Positions 1 through 9,100 of a stretch of 64,000 bases of DNA are shown one piece after another. Position 1 is the stretch's first letter; every line of letters starts with the position of its first letter. Under the pieces are notes generated by a model. The model was not told the origin of the DNA. It saw only the letters and a list, made by a program, of their open reading frames with translations, and did not search any database. Source of the DNA: Bacteroidia bacterium (GTDB lineage Bacteria; Bacteroidota; Bacteroidia; SpSt-205); assembly GCA_025059535.1 (NCBI GenBank), contig JANXCX010000002.1:1-64000 (forward strand). Reading direction: 5' to 3'. The translations under genes and the position numbers were made by a program.

Positions 1-19
1 CAGCCGCCATAGGCGGCTG
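1..19. terminator. Perfect 8-bp inverted repeat CAGCCGCC-ATA-GGCGGCTG, possible terminator or intergenic hairpin
   Basis: Direct reading; lies just beyond the 3' end of the minus-strand lipoprotein gene; no clear T-tract. Confidence 0.35.
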
Positions 20-60
20 CCACCCCACCAACCCCATACCCCTTCCATCGTCCCAACCAC

Positions 61-573
61 TTATGGCCTAAACCGCTGTAAAATCTCCGCCGGCGGCTGT
101 CCCAAATACTCTAAGCTCCGCCGTGCATCCGACGCCAGCTCATGCTGCGGGTAGTACCGGAGAAACGCCTCGTACCGCATCCGAGCTGTTCCTGTGTCTG
201 CCAGCATCGTTTCGTACAGAAAAGCCTCATAGAAAAGCGCCTGTGGCGCTATCGGTGAGCGCTGCCTAAAGCGTTCATCTATCTGTCGCAGCAGTTCCAC
301 CGCTCGCCTCACATCTCCGAAGTAGGTCGCCTCAATCTGGGCCATTTCCAGCAGAAATCGGGGTACCTCGCGGTGATTGGGATATTTGCGTACAAAGGCC
401 GCTTCCGCTCGCACGAGGCGTAGCGCCGAATTCATAAAATTATTGCTCTTTGGCCCATAATTGCGAAGATTTTTTTGGAGCTCTTCCCGAATTTCCTGTA
501 TTTCTTCTAGCTCGGGTAGGCGATGGGTGCAGCTTATTAGCAAACTACTGCCGACAAGCAGAAGCCAGCGCAT
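61..573 (-). CDS. TPR-like lipoprotein
   Basis: MRWLLLVGSSLLISC lipobox; helical TPR-like repeats. Start trimmed from the ORF-track start (654) to the signal-peptide Met. Confidence 0.7.
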   Translation of the reverse strand: MRWLLLVGSSLLISCTHRLPELEEIQEIREELQKNLRNYGPKSNNFMNSALRLVRAEAAFVRKYPNHREVPRFLLEMAQIEATYFGDVRRAVELLRQIDERFRQRSPIAPQALFYEAFLYETMLADTGTARMRYEAFLRYYPQHELASDARRSLEYLGQPPAEILQRFRP

Positions 574-1879
574 GCAAGGGGAGGGTAGTTTGAACATGCC
601 GGGGAAGGTGGCGCAACTGCACTGTCTGACTGGCCTCTTCCGCCGCGCCAGCAATCACTACCCATTCTAAGCCGCGCCGCTGGGCATACTCTAGCTGACG
701 ACTCAGCTTACGGGGTGCCGGGTAGGCAAAAGCCGCCAGCTTCGCCTCATGAAGCGTCCGCACAATCCGTTGAACATACCCCGGAGACGCATCAATCCAG
801 GCTACTAAAATGGGTGGGGGAGGAGTAGGCACCGCCAAACGCCCTTCTATAATTACAAAGAGCCGCTCTATCCCAAATGAAAGGCCAATAGCCGGAAGTG
901 CTGGCCCACCAAAATCGCTCACCAGGCTGGCGTAGGCGCCCCCCGCCGCTATACTGCCCACACCGCTTTTAGGCAGGCGAATCTCATAAATATAGCCAGT
1001 ATAGTAGTCCAGCCCGCGCGCCAGGGTAGGATCCCACTGCACTTGCAGCCTAACGTCTGAGGTACTTAGAAGTTCTTGCACAACGGGTAAATCCTCGGCT
1101 AAAGTGGGTATGGCTTGCATTTCTTGAATCAAAGTGGGGGAAAGGCCTTTTTCTGGCTTGAGCCATTGAGGCAACTTATAGCCTAGCTCCTGAAAAAGCC
1201 CCTCTACGACTTCCCAACCGATTTTGTCGGCTTTGTCTAACAGGGTGCAGAAATCACTAAAGCGCTCTTTAGGCCAGCGGATAGCTGCCGCCGCATGCTC
1301 CAAAAGCCCGCGGTGGTTCAAATGAAAGATAGCGCCCTCAAGGTCCAGCGCATTTAGTACGGCGCGGGCGAGTTCTACCATTTCAAAAAGCGCCATAGGC
1401 CCTTCTCCGCCGACTATATCCACATCACACTGGTAGAATTCCCGAAAGCGGCCGCGCTGGGGCCGATCGGCGCGCCATACGGGCTGCATTTGATAGCGCT
1501 TGAAGGGAAACGTAAGCTCACCGGCGTGCTGAGCTACCCAGCGTGCCATAGGTACCGTAAGGTCATAGCGGAGGGCCTTCTCCGTGATATAGGGCAGCAG
1601 GCGGTCGCTACTTGTGCGGGCTTCCTCAGGTACCTCAGCTAAAAAATCCCCTGAATTCAGAATCCGAAAAAGAAGCTTATCCCCTTCATCGCCGTATTTG
1701 CCTGTAAGCACGGTAAGGAGCTCTACGGCTGGGGTTTCCAGGGGCTCGTAGCCATATAGCTCAAAGAGCGTTTGCAGGGTGTGGAGCACGTGGCGGCGCA
1801 GGCGCACTTCGGCTGGGCCAAAATCCCGGAAGCCTGCGGGTAAAGCAGGCCGTACCTTGACGCGCAGTCCCCGGCTCAA
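545..1879 (-). CDS. hisS: Histidyl-tRNA synthetase
   Basis: Class II aaRS; PALPAGFRDFGPAEVRLRRHVL, FREFYQCDVDIVG, ARGLDYYTGYIYE motifs. Confidence 0.95.
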   Translation of the reverse strand: MSRGLRVKVRPALPAGFRDFGPAEVRLRRHVLHTLQTLFELYGYEPLETPAVELLTVLTGKYGDEGDKLLFRILNSGDFLAEVPEEARTSSDRLLPYITEKALRYDLTVPMARWVAQHAGELTFPFKRYQMQPVWRADRPQRGRFREFYQCDVDIVGGEGPMALFEMVELARAVLNALDLEGAIFHLNHRGLLEHAAAAIRWPKERFSDFCTLLDKADKIGWEVVEGLFQELGYKLPQWLKPEKGLSPTLIQEMQAIPTLAEDLPVVQELLSTSDVRLQVQWDPTLARGLDYYTGYIYEIRLPKSGVGSIAAGGAYASLVSDFGGPALPAIGLSFGIERLFVIIEGRLAVPTPPPPILVAWIDASPGYVQRIVRTLHEAKLAAFAYPAPRKLSRQLEYAQRRGLEWVVIAGAAEEASQTVQLRHLPRHVQTTLPLHALASACRQ

Positions 1880-1881
1880 CC

Positions 1882-2604
1882 CTAATCGGCTTTTTCCTGG
1901 GCAATGGATTCGGCCCTAGCGGCCTCTAGCCCTTCTCGGATAGCCGCCGTAATCGTGCCCGTTATCAGCTCAATAGACCGCGTAGAGTCGTCGTTAGACG
2001 GAATGGGGAAGGTAACTTGAGTAGGATCGGCATTGGTATCCACCATCGCAATGATGGGAATATTCAAGCGCTGGGCTTCAGCCACGGCTATAGCTTCTTC
2101 TACAATATCCACCACATATAAAAGCGCCGGTGGGAAGTGCTGCATGCGCGCAATCCCACCTAAAAACCGCTCCAGCTTTTCCCGCTCGCGTAGCTTTTGG
2201 AGGCGCTCCTTTTTGGAGATTTTTTCAAATGTTCCGTCCCGTATCATTCGGTCTATGGACTCCATTTTCATGAGGGAGCGGCGGATGGTTTTGTAGTTGG
2301 TAAGCATGCCACCCAGCCAGCGTTCGGTGACGTAGGGCATGCCTACGGATTCCGCCATTTCGCGCACAATTTCGCGCGCCTGCTTTTTCGTGCCTACATA
2401 GAGGATGGAGCGGCCTTGCCGAGCGATTTCACGAACGGCTTTAGCGGCTTCTTCCAGAAGGCGCTGCGTCTTGACTACATCAATAAGGTGGATTTTGTCT
2501 TTTTCCATAAAGATGTAGGGCCGCATGCGGGGATTCCAGCGGCTGCGCAGGTGCCCCAGATGCACGCGCGCTTCCAGAAGCTGTTCAATCGTCGGGATAA
2601 CCAT
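1882..2604 (-). CDS. rpsB: 30S ribosomal protein S2
   Basis: EARVHLGHLRSRWNPRMRPYIF, VGTKKQAREIV, IPIIAMVDTNADP. Confidence 0.98.
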   Translation of the reverse strand: MVIPTIEQLLEARVHLGHLRSRWNPRMRPYIFMEKDKIHLIDVVKTQRLLEEAAKAVREIARQGRSILYVGTKKQAREIVREMAESVGMPYVTERWLGGMLTNYKTIRRSLMKMESIDRMIRDGTFEKISKKERLQKLREREKLERFLGGIARMQHFPPALLYVVDIVEEAIAVAEAQRLNIPIIAMVDTNADPTQVTFPIPSNDDSTRSIELITGTITAAIREGLEAARAESIAQEKAD

Positions 2605-2605
2605 A

Positions 2606-3010
2606 TTAGCGCTTAGAGAATTGGAAGCTGCGTCGGGCTTTTTTGTGGCCGTAGTGCTTGCGTTCTACCTGGCGCGCATCTACGGTAAGGAGGCCCGCCT
2701 TTCGCAGAAAGGGGCGGCGCGCTTCATCCTCCTCCACTAAGGCGCGCGCAATGGCCAAACGCAAGGCTTCCGCTTGGCCCTTAATGCCACCGCCATTCGC
2801 GTATACAATCAGGTCGTAGCGCGCCATAGACAAACCTAAAACCTCAAAAGGCTTCTGAATTTCCAGCTGGTAAATTTCCGAGGGAAAGTATTCCTTCCAA
2901 GGACGCCGGTTGACCTGAAAGATACCACTACCTGGTCGTAGGTAAAGGCGTACCACAGCCGTCTTACGCCGCCCCACCGTGTGGATATAATTCACCAGGG
3001 CCGGATTCAT
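2606..3010 (-). CDS. rpsI: 30S ribosomal protein S9
   Basis: GRRKTAVVRLYL ... VERKHYGHKKARRSFQFSKR. Confidence 0.98.
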   Translation of the reverse strand: MNPALVNYIHTVGRRKTAVVRLYLRPGSGIFQVNRRPWKEYFPSEIYQLEIQKPFEVLGLSMARYDLIVYANGGGIKGQAEALRLAIARALVEEDEARRPFLRKAGLLTVDARQVERKHYGHKKARRSFQFSKR

Positions 3011-3414
3011 AGGGCTATAGGTTTGGGTTGCTGAGCCGTGTGAGGGTGATGCGGCCCGGCATAAATAAAAAGATTACGCAACATACGATCTTGCAGGCGA
3101 TTCTTAGGCAGCATGCCCTTCACGGCATGCCGAATAACTGCCTCGGGACTCATACGGTGAAGGGGAATAAACTTTTGGCCACCCGGATAGCCTGTGTGGC
3201 GAATATAGGTTTTCTGAAAGGCCTTTTTACCCGTAAGCCGAATCTGAGCCGCATTGATTACCACTACGGCAGCACCTAAGTTCCACTGAGGCGCAAAGGT
3301 GGGCTTGTACTTCCCGCGCAGAAGCCAAGCGATGCGACTAGCCGCGCGGCCTAAGGGCTGCCCCGCCACATCTACGAGAAACCAGTCACGGGTATGCTGA
3401 TGCGGCGGTACCAT
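3007..3414 (-). CDS. rplM: 50S ribosomal protein L13
   Basis: DWFLVDVAGQPLGRAASRIAWLLRGK; start set to MVPPHQHTRDW because a -7 promoter motif lies inside the longer ORF. Confidence 0.93.
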   Translation of the reverse strand: MVPPHQHTRDWFLVDVAGQPLGRAASRIAWLLRGKYKPTFAPQWNLGAAVVVINAAQIRLTGKKAFQKTYIRHTGYPGGQKFIPLHRMSPEAVIRHAVKGMLPKNRLQDRMLRNLFIYAGPHHPHTAQQPKPIAL

Positions 3415-3452
3415 GGGCGTTTGGTAAAATGGTAGAGCTTTCACAGCGGCAG

Positions 3453-3460
3453 CAAAGGTA
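3453..3460 (-). promoter_or_regulatory. -7 motif TACCTTTG for the rplM-rpsI-rpsB-hisS operon
   Basis: Matches Bacteroidota TAnnTTTG consensus on minus strand (plus: CAAAGGTA). Confidence 0.55.
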
Positions 3461-3467
3461 GTAAAAA

Positions 3468-5732
3468 TTATGGCCAAACGAGCTGGCGGTAGGTGCCTGC
3501 AGGCGTCTGCACCAAATATAAACCGGGCATTAGAGAAAAGGTAACCTTTTCGCCGGGCTGCGCTTCCCCTTCGCCGTATTTGCGACCGAGGAGGTCATAC
3601 ACGGCGAAGCGGCCTTTTTCCTCGCTATGATTGTGGAGGTGAAGGACGCCGGCTTCGGCTACGACCGTCCAGAGAGGGCCCGCCGGGGTAAGAAGGGCAG
3701 GAAGGGTTGTAGGGAGCGCCCCTTTAGGGCCTAAGGCATACTCGCCCGGCAAGAGGGAATCCGCTAGGATCCGTCCGCGTCCATCCCGCACATCATTGCC
3801 CGGATCTACCGTATAGGAAGGCCATTCCTGCCAAGGCTCGCCCGCCCGCGGTCGCCAGTACAGGGCTAAAGAATCCTCGCTAAAGTTCAGCCAAGGATAG
3901 TCTAAGTAGGCTCCCGTCCCTACATCTGAGCCGTTGTAAGTGAAAGTGCCGCGCAGGGCGATCGTTTTATCCCAGCGGCCTTCTAATCGGTGGTAGCGGC
4001 TCGGCGATAGAGAGGAATTCCCTCGGTCGGGTGCACCTACCCAGCCAAGCGCTACATGCACCCAGACCGAATCTTCTGGGGCTAGGCCGGTAGCGCGTAG
4101 GGTAAGGTAAGTAGCTGGGGCGCTGGTATTACGGTTAGCCCGCACCCATACCGTAGCGTGGGTGGTGGCCTCCGCCACTTCGCCATTCGGATTGAGTACT
4201 ACATACTCAGGGAGGAAAGGACAAAACACCTTTGTTCGTCCCCTGAGCGTCCCGTCCGTAAAGAAACTGGTACGAATTTCCTGATTGCCTCGGCGCAAGA
4301 GCACGGCTAGACGCGTGGGCGTGCGGTAGCTGGGCTTATCCCGCAGGAGGATACGCCAGGCTAGCCACACACTATCCCCCTCTGCCACCCCAAAGGAATC
4401 CAAGCGAAAATGTACCTCCCCAGGCTGACCGAGCCAGTCGGCAAAAAAGGCCTCCAAAGATAGGCCTGTAGCGTTTTCCAGGGCCATTCGGAGACTATCC
4501 AGAGTAACCGTGCGGTGCTGGTAGCGGGCGTAGTACGCGCGCAGACCTTGGAAAAATAGCTCATCCCCCATCTGGTAGCGTAGCGTATGAACGACAGTAG
4601 GGCCCTTTCGGTAGGTAGCGATACCATAGGTATGTTCAGGGGGCGTACTGGCAATTGGAAAGAGCCCCTCTTCCCACTTCAGTAGGCGCAAGGTAGGCTC
4701 CAGAAAACCCTGTATGTAGGCCGCATAGCGACTTGGTCCCTCAAACTGCTCATAGTAGAGAGCCTCGGCATAACTGGCAAAGCCTTCTTTGAGGAAAATC
4801 TGGCTTTCCAGTCCGCCTGTAACGGCATTTCCAAACCACTCATGCGCCAACTCATGCGCCCACAGCCAGTCGTAGCGGGAGGTCCCATCTAGCGCAAGGG
4901 CGGGGTAGACGATGTTGGTAGCGTGTTCCATAGCCCCGCTGGCGAAGGGGGTGGCTACATAGCCTACTTTAGCGTAGGGAAAACGGCCGAAGCGGCTTTC
5001 CCAATTTGCCAGTACGTTCTTGAGGCGCGCAAAAGAAGAGGCAACCTGTCCAGCCTGGTCAGGGGGTATCCAATAGACGATGGGCAAGCTGTCGCCTGGC
5101 TGACGCACTAGAGTGTCGCGCACGGCTGCATAAGGGCCGATAGCTACGCCGGCTGTATAGGCAGGTATAGGTCTATCCATTCGCCAGTGCCACCACTGCC
5201 AGCCTGGGCCAGCAGGGCTAATGCTATCTAAGAGGCCATTCGCCGTAGCCACTAGGCCCGTAGGGACGCGCAAGTGAAAGGCATAGGTAGCCTTATGGCC
5301 GAAACTATCTACACAGGGATGCCACGCCCGCCCAAAGCTGTGAGGGATAAGATTGAGGGAGACGCCTATGTTGAAGACGTAGGTATTTCCCCAAAGAACC
5401 CCGCCAAAGCCCCGAGGGTCCTGGACGCCGCTGCCGTGGTAGAAGACATAGAGGGTTTCGGGGGTTTGGCCGCTATTTATCAGACTAATTTCCAATAGGC
5501 TGTCCTGGTGGCGGAAGCTGAGCCGTCTGTGCCGCCATACTACTGAGTCTATTTGATAGCCACTTAGCCGTAGGCTGAGCCGTGTAGCGGTATTGGGCCG
5601 AAAAATTACCCCACCCCGCCACTGCCAGAAACGGTCTGGCAAGGAGAGGGAGTCTAGCCAGAGGTCATACCCAAGTACTTCAGCGGGTTGAGCTAGCGCT
5701 AGCCCCCACGCCCAAAGGAGCATGCCCCGCAT
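3468..5732 (-). CDS. M1 family aminopeptidase with T9SS C-terminal sorting domain
   Basis: GAMEHATN, HELAHEWFGNAVTGG...KEGFASYAE zinc site; C-terminal GRFAVYDLLGRKYGEG...GLYLVQTPAGTYRQLVWP; start at MRGMLLWAWG signal peptide. Confidence 0.9.
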   Translation of the reverse strand: MRGMLLWAWGLALAQPAEVLGYDLWLDSLSLPDRFWQWRGGVIFRPNTATRLSLRLSGYQIDSVVWRHRRLSFRHQDSLLEISLINSGQTPETLYVFYHGSGVQDPRGFGGVLWGNTYVFNIGVSLNLIPHSFGRAWHPCVDSFGHKATYAFHLRVPTGLVATANGLLDSISPAGPGWQWWHWRMDRPIPAYTAGVAIGPYAAVRDTLVRQPGDSLPIVYWIPPDQAGQVASSFARLKNVLANWESRFGRFPYAKVGYVATPFASGAMEHATNIVYPALALDGTSRYDWLWAHELAHEWFGNAVTGGLESQIFLKEGFASYAEALYYEQFEGPSRYAAYIQGFLEPTLRLLKWEEGLFPIASTPPEHTYGIATYRKGPTVVHTLRYQMGDELFFQGLRAYYARYQHRTVTLDSLRMALENATGLSLEAFFADWLGQPGEVHFRLDSFGVAEGDSVWLAWRILLRDKPSYRTPTRLAVLLRRGNQEIRTSFFTDGTLRGRTKVFCPFLPEYVVLNPNGEVAEATTHATVWVRANRNTSAPATYLTLRATGLAPEDSVWVHVALGWVGAPDRGNSSLSPSRYHRLEGRWDKTIALRGTFTYNGSDVGTGAYLDYPWLNFSEDSLALYWRPRAGEPWQEWPSYTVDPGNDVRDGRGRILADSLLPGEYALGPKGALPTTLPALLTPAGPLWTVVAEAGVLHLHNHSEEKGRFAVYDLLGRKYGEGEAQPGEKVTFSLMPGLYLVQTPAGTYRQLVWP

Positions 5733-5743
5733 ATCCCAGCGCC

Positions 5744-7990
5744 TTAGGCGTTCGGCGGTGTAGTTACCGAGGCCCGGGCTTTTTGGGCGGCCGATACCAT
5801 ATGGGTAAGCGCCGAGGTTACCTCTTCCCAGCGCCGCGTCTTGAGGCCGCAGTCTGGATTGACCCATATAAGAGCGTCGGGCAGCACAGCCCGCGCCGCC
5901 TCAATAACCTTTAGAATACTCTCTTCCGAAGGAATAGCTGGCGAGTGAATATCATATACGCCTAGCCCAATTGGCCGATCCCACTGCGGAAAACGCCGAA
6001 ACTCCTGAACTAAGGTCCCTTTGCTGCGCGAGGCCTCAATAGAGATTACATCAAAGTCCATCTCCCATATGTAGGGGAGGATAGATTCAAATTCCGAATA
6101 GCACATGTGCGAGTGAATCTGGGTAGTGGGTTGGGCCCGCGCCGCCAGGCGGAAAGCCCGCACGGCCCAGCGGAAGTAGTCCGGCCAATCGCGGCGCTTG
6201 AGCGGCGCACCCTCCCGAAAAGCCGGCTCGTCTATTTGAATAACCCGAATCCCTGCGGCCTCTAAATCCCGCACTTCATCTTGAATGGCTAGCGCAATTT
6301 CGTAGGCTACTTTTTCTCGGGATTTGTGCGGTGGGGCATAGCTCCAATTTAGAAGTGTAACGGGGCCCGTAAGCATGCCTTTTACAGGCTTGGAGGTAAG
6401 GGATTGGGCGTAGGTGATTTCGGCTACGGTCATGGGCGCAGGCCGCCATACGTCGCCATATATGATAGGCGTCCTATAGACGCGCGAGCCATACGAGAGT
6501 ACCCAGCCATGCTCAGTGATAGCAAAACCCTCCAGCTTCTCAGCAAAAAATTCTACCATATCACTTCGCTCAAACTCGCCATGCACAAGGACATCTAGAC
6601 CAAGCTTCTCTTGATAGGCGATTACTTCAGCGATTTTGGCGCGTATTTGGGCCTCGTAGGCTTCTTTGGAGACTTTGCCTTCGCGGTAGGCTTTGCGCAA
6701 GGCGCGTAGGTCTTCTGTCTGAGGGAAAGAGCCGATAGTAGTAGTGGGGAAAAGGGGCAGCTTAAGCCTTTCCTGCTGGAGTGGCGCACGAGCGGCATAA
6801 GGGAGAGGGCGTTGGAAATCTTCTTCTCTAAGCGCCTGAAGTCGGGCTTGGGTAGGGGGGTGGATGGCTAAGGGCCCTTTAAGCCATAGGGCTGCGCTGG
6901 CTTCTGCCGCCGCTTTAGCCGCTTCTTCCCCGCGCAAGTAGCCTGCCAGGAGCCGAAGCTCCTCCAGCTTTTCCCGGGCAAAGCTAAGCCGCTCCCAAAC
7001 GGCGCGCGGCATTTTCGTCTCAGGGGCCTTTGTGAGGGGAAGGAGGGATAGGGGCGCGCTGGGCGCCAGCCACAGTGTACCCACCCGCTGGGCTAAGGTT
7101 TCGGCTTCCTTGGCTTTCTGTAAGAGGTCGGCGCACCATATGTTGCGCCCATCAATAATACCTGCAATCAGCACCTTATCCTCTGGAAAGCCATACTGGA
7201 AAAAGGCCTTTTTATTGCCCTCGCTGGATACAAAATCCAGCCCTACGCCTTTGACGGGTAGCTCTACGAAGCGGGGATAGAAATCTACCGACTCATAATA
7301 GGTGAGGATATAAATGGGATACTCGGCCAGCTGGTGGTAAAGGTAGCCAATAAGGGGCACGGGCGGATCCTCTAAAACGAAGGCGGGCTCGTGGAGGAGG
7401 AAACCCTTAGCGCCGCTTTGCTGAAGCGCCTGCAAGAGGCCTTTGTAGACTGGTAGAAGCGCTTCTGCGGCGGTCTCTAAACTGCTGGCCTCCAAAGGCA
7501 TTCCATCCTTCTTAGATAAGGCTAAGAAGGTATAAGGCCCGATTAGGCTAAGCAGGGCGGTGGGATGGCCCAACTTTTGAGCCGTCGCCAGAGCCTGTTG
7601 GAAAAAGGTTGGATCGCTTCGTAAAGGCTGATCCTCCCACTCGGGTACGAGGTAGTGGTAGTTCGTGTTGAACCACTTGGTCATTTCCAGCGCCTGAGCG
7701 CCGCGGCTCATCTGGAAATAAGTAGTAAGCCCCCGATACGGCTGAAAGCGACGCGGAATAAGTCCTACAGCTACGGCTAAGTCTAGCATTGGATCATAGA
7801 GGGAGAGCTCACCACAAGGGTAATGATCTACGTACGCTTTGTAAGTGTCGAGCCGCTCCTTCTCCAGCGCTTCCATCCCCGTGTAAAGCTCAGACTCAGA
7901 GATTTTTCCATTCCAGTAGCGCTCCAGGAGGGTTTTGTACTGGCGCTTCTCGCCCAAGCGCGGGAGACCATAGGCTAGTACCTGAAGCAT
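5744..7990 (-). CDS. metE: Cobalamin-independent methionine synthase
   Basis: TTTIGSFPQTEDLR, VHGEFERSDMVEFF, QIDEPAFREGAPL, IHSHMCYSEF, NPDCGLKTRRWEE. Confidence 0.97.
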   Translation of the reverse strand: MLQVLAYGLPRLGEKRQYKTLLERYWNGKISESELYTGMEALEKERLDTYKAYVDHYPCGELSLYDPMLDLAVAVGLIPRRFQPYRGLTTYFQMSRGAQALEMTKWFNTNYHYLVPEWEDQPLRSDPTFFQQALATAQKLGHPTALLSLIGPYTFLALSKKDGMPLEASSLETAAEALLPVYKGLLQALQQSGAKGFLLHEPAFVLEDPPVPLIGYLYHQLAEYPIYILTYYESVDFYPRFVELPVKGVGLDFVSSEGNKKAFFQYGFPEDKVLIAGIIDGRNIWCADLLQKAKEAETLAQRVGTLWLAPSAPLSLLPLTKAPETKMPRAVWERLSFAREKLEELRLLAGYLRGEEAAKAAAEASAALWLKGPLAIHPPTQARLQALREEDFQRPLPYAARAPLQQERLKLPLFPTTTIGSFPQTEDLRALRKAYREGKVSKEAYEAQIRAKIAEVIAYQEKLGLDVLVHGEFERSDMVEFFAEKLEGFAITEHGWVLSYGSRVYRTPIIYGDVWRPAPMTVAEITYAQSLTSKPVKGMLTGPVTLLNWSYAPPHKSREKVAYEIALAIQDEVRDLEAAGIRVIQIDEPAFREGAPLKRRDWPDYFRWAVRAFRLAARAQPTTQIHSHMCYSEFESILPYIWEMDFDVISIEASRSKGTLVQEFRRFPQWDRPIGLGVYDIHSPAIPSEESILKVIEAARAVLPDALIWVNPDCGLKTRRWEEVTSALTHMVSAAQKARASVTTPPNA

Positions 7991-7993
7991 GTA

Positions 7994-8001
7994 CAAAAGT
8001 A
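7994..8001 (-). promoter_or_regulatory. -7 motif TACTTTTG, 3 nt before metE ATG
   Basis: TAnnTTTG match on minus strand. Confidence 0.5.
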
Positions 8002-8080
8002 TGGAATAGGGAAAGTTCTTACTTTTAGGTGGGCGAGGGCCGACAGGGCCGTAGATAGGTGCGACTCCTATCCTCGCTGC

Positions 8081-9100
8081 ATGAAGGGGCTCACCGTAGA
8101 GGCGCTATTGGACAGGCTTACGCGCGCAGAGCTCTTATGGATTGCGCGGGAGGGGCGTGAGCTGGGTGTGGTAAGGCCTACCTATGCGCTGCGGGACTAC
8201 GATGCGCAGGGGCTGCGTCGGCTTCTGCGGCGTCATCTGCCCCACTTAGAGTGGCTACCTTCGGTGCAGAAGCTGCTGGAACGCTATGGTCACCGCAGTA
8301 CGCGCGAGGCTACAGCGCCCGCTAAGTCCACCCTCCCTTCCATTTCTGCCCTCAAGGCTCAGCTTTTCCCCAGCGTCTACGGCATGGAGGCTGAAAAGGA
8401 GCAGCTCATAGAGCACTTCTATCTGCCCTTAGCGGCACCAGCCGAAGCTGCCCGATATGGCATCCCCTCAGCCCCCGCCCTGCTAATAGAAGGAGCCCCT
8501 GGCCAGGGTAAGAGCTTCCTTGTCCGTAAATTCGCCCAATCCACCGGCTTTTACTATAAGATCATTCATACCCCGGCCCTCGCCTCTAAATGGTACGGCG
8601 AAACCGAACGGCGCCTGCGTGCCCTTGTACAGCGTGCCCTGAGTAGAACGCCCGCTATACTCATATTTGAAGAAATAGAAGCCCTCTTTCCCGATAGAGA
8701 GAGAAATTTAGAGTGGCTCAATGGCGCCACGCTGCAATTTGCCCTGCTGCTGGACGAGATCAAGGAGAAAGGTGGTGTGGGTATAATCGGCGTAACGAAT
8801 AGGGCTCACCGGCTGGATACGGCTCTCCTGCGCAGCGAACGCTTTGATTACCGAATCTATGTAAATGCACCTGATAAGGAAGAGCGGTGGATTTTGCTGA
8901 CGCAAATGGCGCAGCAGCTTCCTTTTGAGAAGGGGATTAATTGGGACTACTGGGCTGAGGCTACGGCAGGTTGGAGCCGGGCGGATATAGTGCGCCTACT
9001 TCGGCAAGCAGGCTACCGGGCCTTTTTGCGGCATTATGCGGAAGGCAAGCCACAAACAATTTCCGAAGAAGACTTAGCCGTGGCCTTTAAATCCGTGTAG
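8081..9100 (+). CDS. Single-domain AAA+ ATPase (FtsH/p97-like AAA module)
   Basis: Walker A GAPGQGKS, Walker B AILIFEEIEALF, SRH GVTNRAHRLDTALLRSERFDYRI. Confidence 0.85.
   Translation: MKGLTVEALLDRLTRAELLWIAREGRELGVVRPTYALRDYDAQGLRRLLRRHLPHLEWLPSVQKLLERYGHRSTREATAPAKSTLPSISALKAQLFPSVYGMEAEKEQLIEHFYLPLAAPAEAARYGIPSAPALLIEGAPGQGKSFLVRKFAQSTGFYYKIIHTPALASKWYGETERRLRALVQRALSRTPAILIFEEIEALFPDRERNLEWLNGATLQFALLLDEIKEKGGVGIIGVTNRAHRLDTALLRSERFDYRIYVNAPDKEERWILLTQMAQQLPFEKGINWDYWAEATAGWSRADIVRLLRQAGYRAFLRHYAEGKPQTISEEDLAVAFKSV

Noticed and set aside
2033-2616. Plus-strand ORFs antisense to rpsB
   Set aside because: Overlap a highly conserved ribosomal gene; compositional shadow ORFs with no recognisable domains.
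3415-3477. ORF-track N-terminal extension MAIIFTTFAAAVKALPFYQTP of L13
   Set aside because: Contains the -7 motif; L13 homology begins near DWFLVDVAG and MVPPHQHTRDW is a sufficient start.
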